A stretch of 64,000 bases of DNA, taken from the NCBI GenBank assembly GCA_934636865.1, contig CAKUBI010000001.1:62001-126000 (forward strand). Reading direction: 5' to 3'. This DNA is from an uncultured Oscillospiraceae bacterium. Lineage in GTDB: Bacteria; Bacillota; Clostridia; Oscillospirales; Oscillospiraceae. The position numbers were made by a program, and so were the translations under genes. Below the pieces are notes generated by a model that did not search any database, was not told the DNA's origin, and was given only the letters and a program-made list of their open reading frames with translations. How positions within the stretch are numbered: the first letter of the stretch is position 1; every line of letters begins with the position of its first letter. Shown in pieces: positions 62,248 to 64,000 of this stretch.

Positions 62248-64000
62248 TTACACTTCGCCGCCCTCTTCATTCTCCGCCAGCGCCATGGAGATCACGCTGT
62301 CGCCCTCTTCCTTGAAGCGCATGACGATCACGCCCTGCGTGGCGCGGCCGGTGGTGCGGATGGCCTCGACCGGCGTGCGGATGAGGATTCCCGCGCGCGT
62401 GACGAGAAGCAGATCCTCGCTGCCGTCCACGACCTTGACGCCGACGATGCCGCCGGTCTTTTCCGTGACCATATAGTTCTTGATGCCAAGGCCGCCGCGG
62501 TTCGTGATGCGGTATTCCTCGACGGGCGTTTTCTTGCCGTAGCCCTTTTCCGTGATGGTCAGGACCTCTTTGCCCTCCTGCGCGCGGGCCGCGCCCACGA
62601 CATAGTCTCCCTCGCGCAGCTTGATGCCGCGCACGCCGACCGCCGTGCGGCCCATCGGACGGACGTCGTTTTCGTCAAACACGACCGCCATGCCGTCGTG
62701 CGTCGCGATGAGGATGCGCTGCTCGCCGTCCGTCTCGCGTACGCTCACCAGCTCGTCTCCCTCGTCGAGGTTCAGCGCGCGGATGCCGTTGTTGCGCAGG
62801 TTTTTGAGCGTTTCGACCGGGAGACGCTTCACCGTGCCGCTGCGCGTGACCATGGTGAGATACAGGTTCTCGGCGTTCAGGTCACGGAAGTGGATCATCG
62901 CCTGCACGCGCTCGCCCGTCTCCACCTGAATGATGTTGACAATGTTCGTGCCCTTGGCGGCCTTGCCGCTCTCGGGGATCTGGTAGCCCTTCTTGCGGTA
63001 CACCTTGCCGGTGTCCGTGAAGAAGAGGATATAATCGTGCGTCGAGGCGGTGAACACGTCCACCACGGTGTCCTCGTCGCGGGTGGTGATGCCCTTTTTG
63101 CCCATGCCGCCCTTGCTCTGCGCGGTGTACTCGCTCGCGCTCGTGCGCTTGATGTAGCCGTTGCGCGTCAGGGTAAAGACGCACTGCTCCTCCTCGATGA
63201 GGTCCTCGATGTCGATCTCGTCCTCGACCTCCTGGATCTCGGTCTTGCGCTCGTCGCCGTACTTGTCGCGGATCTCAAGAAGCTCGTCCTTCAGAACGCC
63301 CTTGAGCATCGTCTCGTTCGAAAGCAGCTCGACAAAGTACGCGATCTTCTTTTCCAGCTCGTCGTACTCGTTCTGCAGCTTTTCGCGGTCAAGTCCCTGC
63401 AAGGCCTTCAGGCGCATATCGAGAATGGCCTGCGCCTGAATATCGGAGAGGGAAAAGTGCTCCATGAGCTTTTCCTTCGCGTCGTCGTAGCTCGTGCGGA
63501 TGATGTGGATGACCTCGTCGATATTGTCCTGCGCGATGAGAAGGCCCTGTAAGAGGTGCTCGCGCTCGCGCGCCTTTTTGAGGTCGTACTGCGTTCTGCG
63601 CGTGATGAGCTCCTCCTGGAAGGTCAGGTACTCGTCGATGATGTGTCGCAGGGAGAGGATCTTCGGCTGCTTCTGGTTATCGACGAGCGCCAGCATGTTG
63701 ATGGCAAAGCTCGTCTGTAATTGCGTCTGGGCAAAGAGCCGGTTCAGCACCACCTGCGGGTTCGCGTCGTGCTTGACCTCGATGACGATGCGCATGCCCG
63801 TGCGGTCGGTCTCGTCGCGGATATCGGAAATGCCCTCAAGGCGCTTGTCGTTCACCTGATCGGCCATGTTCTTGATGAGCATGCGCTTGTTCACCTGATA
63901 GGGAAGCTCGGTGACGATGATGCGCGTGCGGTCGCGGCCGAATTCTTCAAATTCCGTGCGGGCGCGCAGGATGATCTTGCCGCGGCCCGTGGCGTAGGCC
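62248..64000 (-). CDS. gyrA: DNA gyrase subunit A, C-terminal part (5' cut by window edge)
   Basis: About 584 residues are visible and the frame is open past the right edge (upstream residues read AYATGRGKIILRART). It covers the last part of the breakage-reunion domain, the long coiled coil (LDMRLKALQGLDREKL) and the six-bladed C-terminal wrap domain (GYIKRT, GTVKRLPVETL, KGYGKKTPVEEY). The GyrA box is usually QRRGGxG; here it is QSKGGMGKKG. The catalytic Tyr lies outside the window. ParC is less likely from the blade pattern and the KGYQIPE segment. Confidence 0.9.
   Translation of the reverse strand, partial: AYATGRGKIILRARTEFEEFGRDRTRIIVTELPYQVNKRMLIKNMADQVNDKRLEGISDIRDETDRTGMRIVIEVKHDANPQVVLNRLFAQTQLQTSFAINMLALVDNQKQPKILSLRHIIDEYLTFQEELITRRTQYDLKKAREREHLLQGLLIAQDNIDEVIHIIRTSYDDAKEKLMEHFSLSDIQAQAILDMRLKALQGLDREKLQNEYDELEKKIAYFVELLSNETMLKGVLKDELLEIRDKYGDERKTEIQEVEDEIDIEDLIEEEQCVFTLTRNGYIKRTSASEYTAQSKGGMGKKGITTRDEDTVVDVFTASTHDYILFFTDTGKVYRKKGYQIPESGKAAKGTNIVNIIQVETGERVQAMIHFRDLNAENLYLTMVTRSGTVKRLPVETLKNLRNNGIRALNLDEGDELVSVRETDGEQRILIATHDGMAVVFDENDVRPMGRTAVGVRGIKLREGDYVVGAARAQEGKEVLTITEKGYGKKTPVEEYRITNRGGLGIKNYMVTEKTGGIVGVKVVDGSEDLLLVTRAGILIRTPVEAIRTTGRATQGVIVMRFKEEGDSVISMALAENEEGGEV

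Overview
The window looks like a chromosomal segment of a GC-rich, spore-forming, anaerobic Clostridia bacterium, most likely Oscillospiraceae (the Oscillibacter / Flavonifractor / Lawsonibacter part of the tree). The basis is high GC, strong AGGAGG ribosome sites, low-GC intergenic promoters of SigA type, a germination protease (gpr) with a SigG-like promoter, an SRP RNA directly upstream of dnaX, a split glycine decarboxylase, and formate-tetrahydrofolate ligase with cyclodeaminase. Species cannot be told from this. Two perfect parS sites beside parAB, a second ParB-family gene (noc-like), rsmG and gyrA suggest that the segment lies on the origin side of the chromosome, but no dnaA or origin is present.

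Layout. 1-4.3 kb: end of a DapF-fold racemase, fhs, fchA, a CofE-like ligase, then a small XRE regulator divergent from a 50-residue protein. 4.4-7.2 kb: a VanW protein and the noc-like gene. 7.3-14.2 kb: an ATP synthase operon on the minus strand with two c-subunit genes and no separate delta gene; a delta C-terminal domain appears to be fused to the N-terminus of alpha. 14.3-16.2 kb: a DnaC-like loader and a DnaD protein. 16.4-23 kb: zapA, U32 peptidase, maf, mreC, mreD and a class B PBP (cell shape and division). 23-33 kb: GH13 amylase, parS-parA-parB, a coiled-coil membrane protein, serS, mscL, rsmG, a MinD-like ATPase, a degenerate methylglyoxal synthase homologue and aspS. 33-35.7 kb: ybaB, dnaX, SRP RNA and tRNA-Ala. 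35.7-37.6 kb: a decayed alpha/beta hydrolase, a small membrane protein and lrgAB.

37.7-47.6 kb is a minus-strand amino-acid region: an ornithine/alanine-type racemase, an NhaC antiporter, proC, and an operon SDR1-gcvPA-gcvPB-NAD kinase-like-SDR2. A GG-N10-GC element (SigL/sigma-54 type) precedes this operon, with a cluster of dyads upstream. No gcvT, gcvH or glycine riboswitch is visible. 47.8-55.7 kb: a lipid kinase, AI-2E-family exporter, DUF3810 metallopeptidase-like protein, polar amino-acid ABC transporter, pgi and a small P-loop protein. 55.9-57.2 kb: a second copy of the 50-residue protein/XRE pair, a compact type I toxin-antitoxin-like locus encoding a 27-residue peptide, REP-like repeats and rpsT. 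57.4-64 kb: gpr, nadE, rnhA, greA, three SHOCT-tailed membrane proteins and the 3' part of gyrA.

The least ordinary items are the delta-alpha ATP synthase fusion, the two c subunits that differ in their polar loop, the duplicated 50-aa/XRE modules with dyad operators, the unannotated toxin-antitoxin-like locus, and the putative sigma-54 glycine-decarboxylase/SDR operon.
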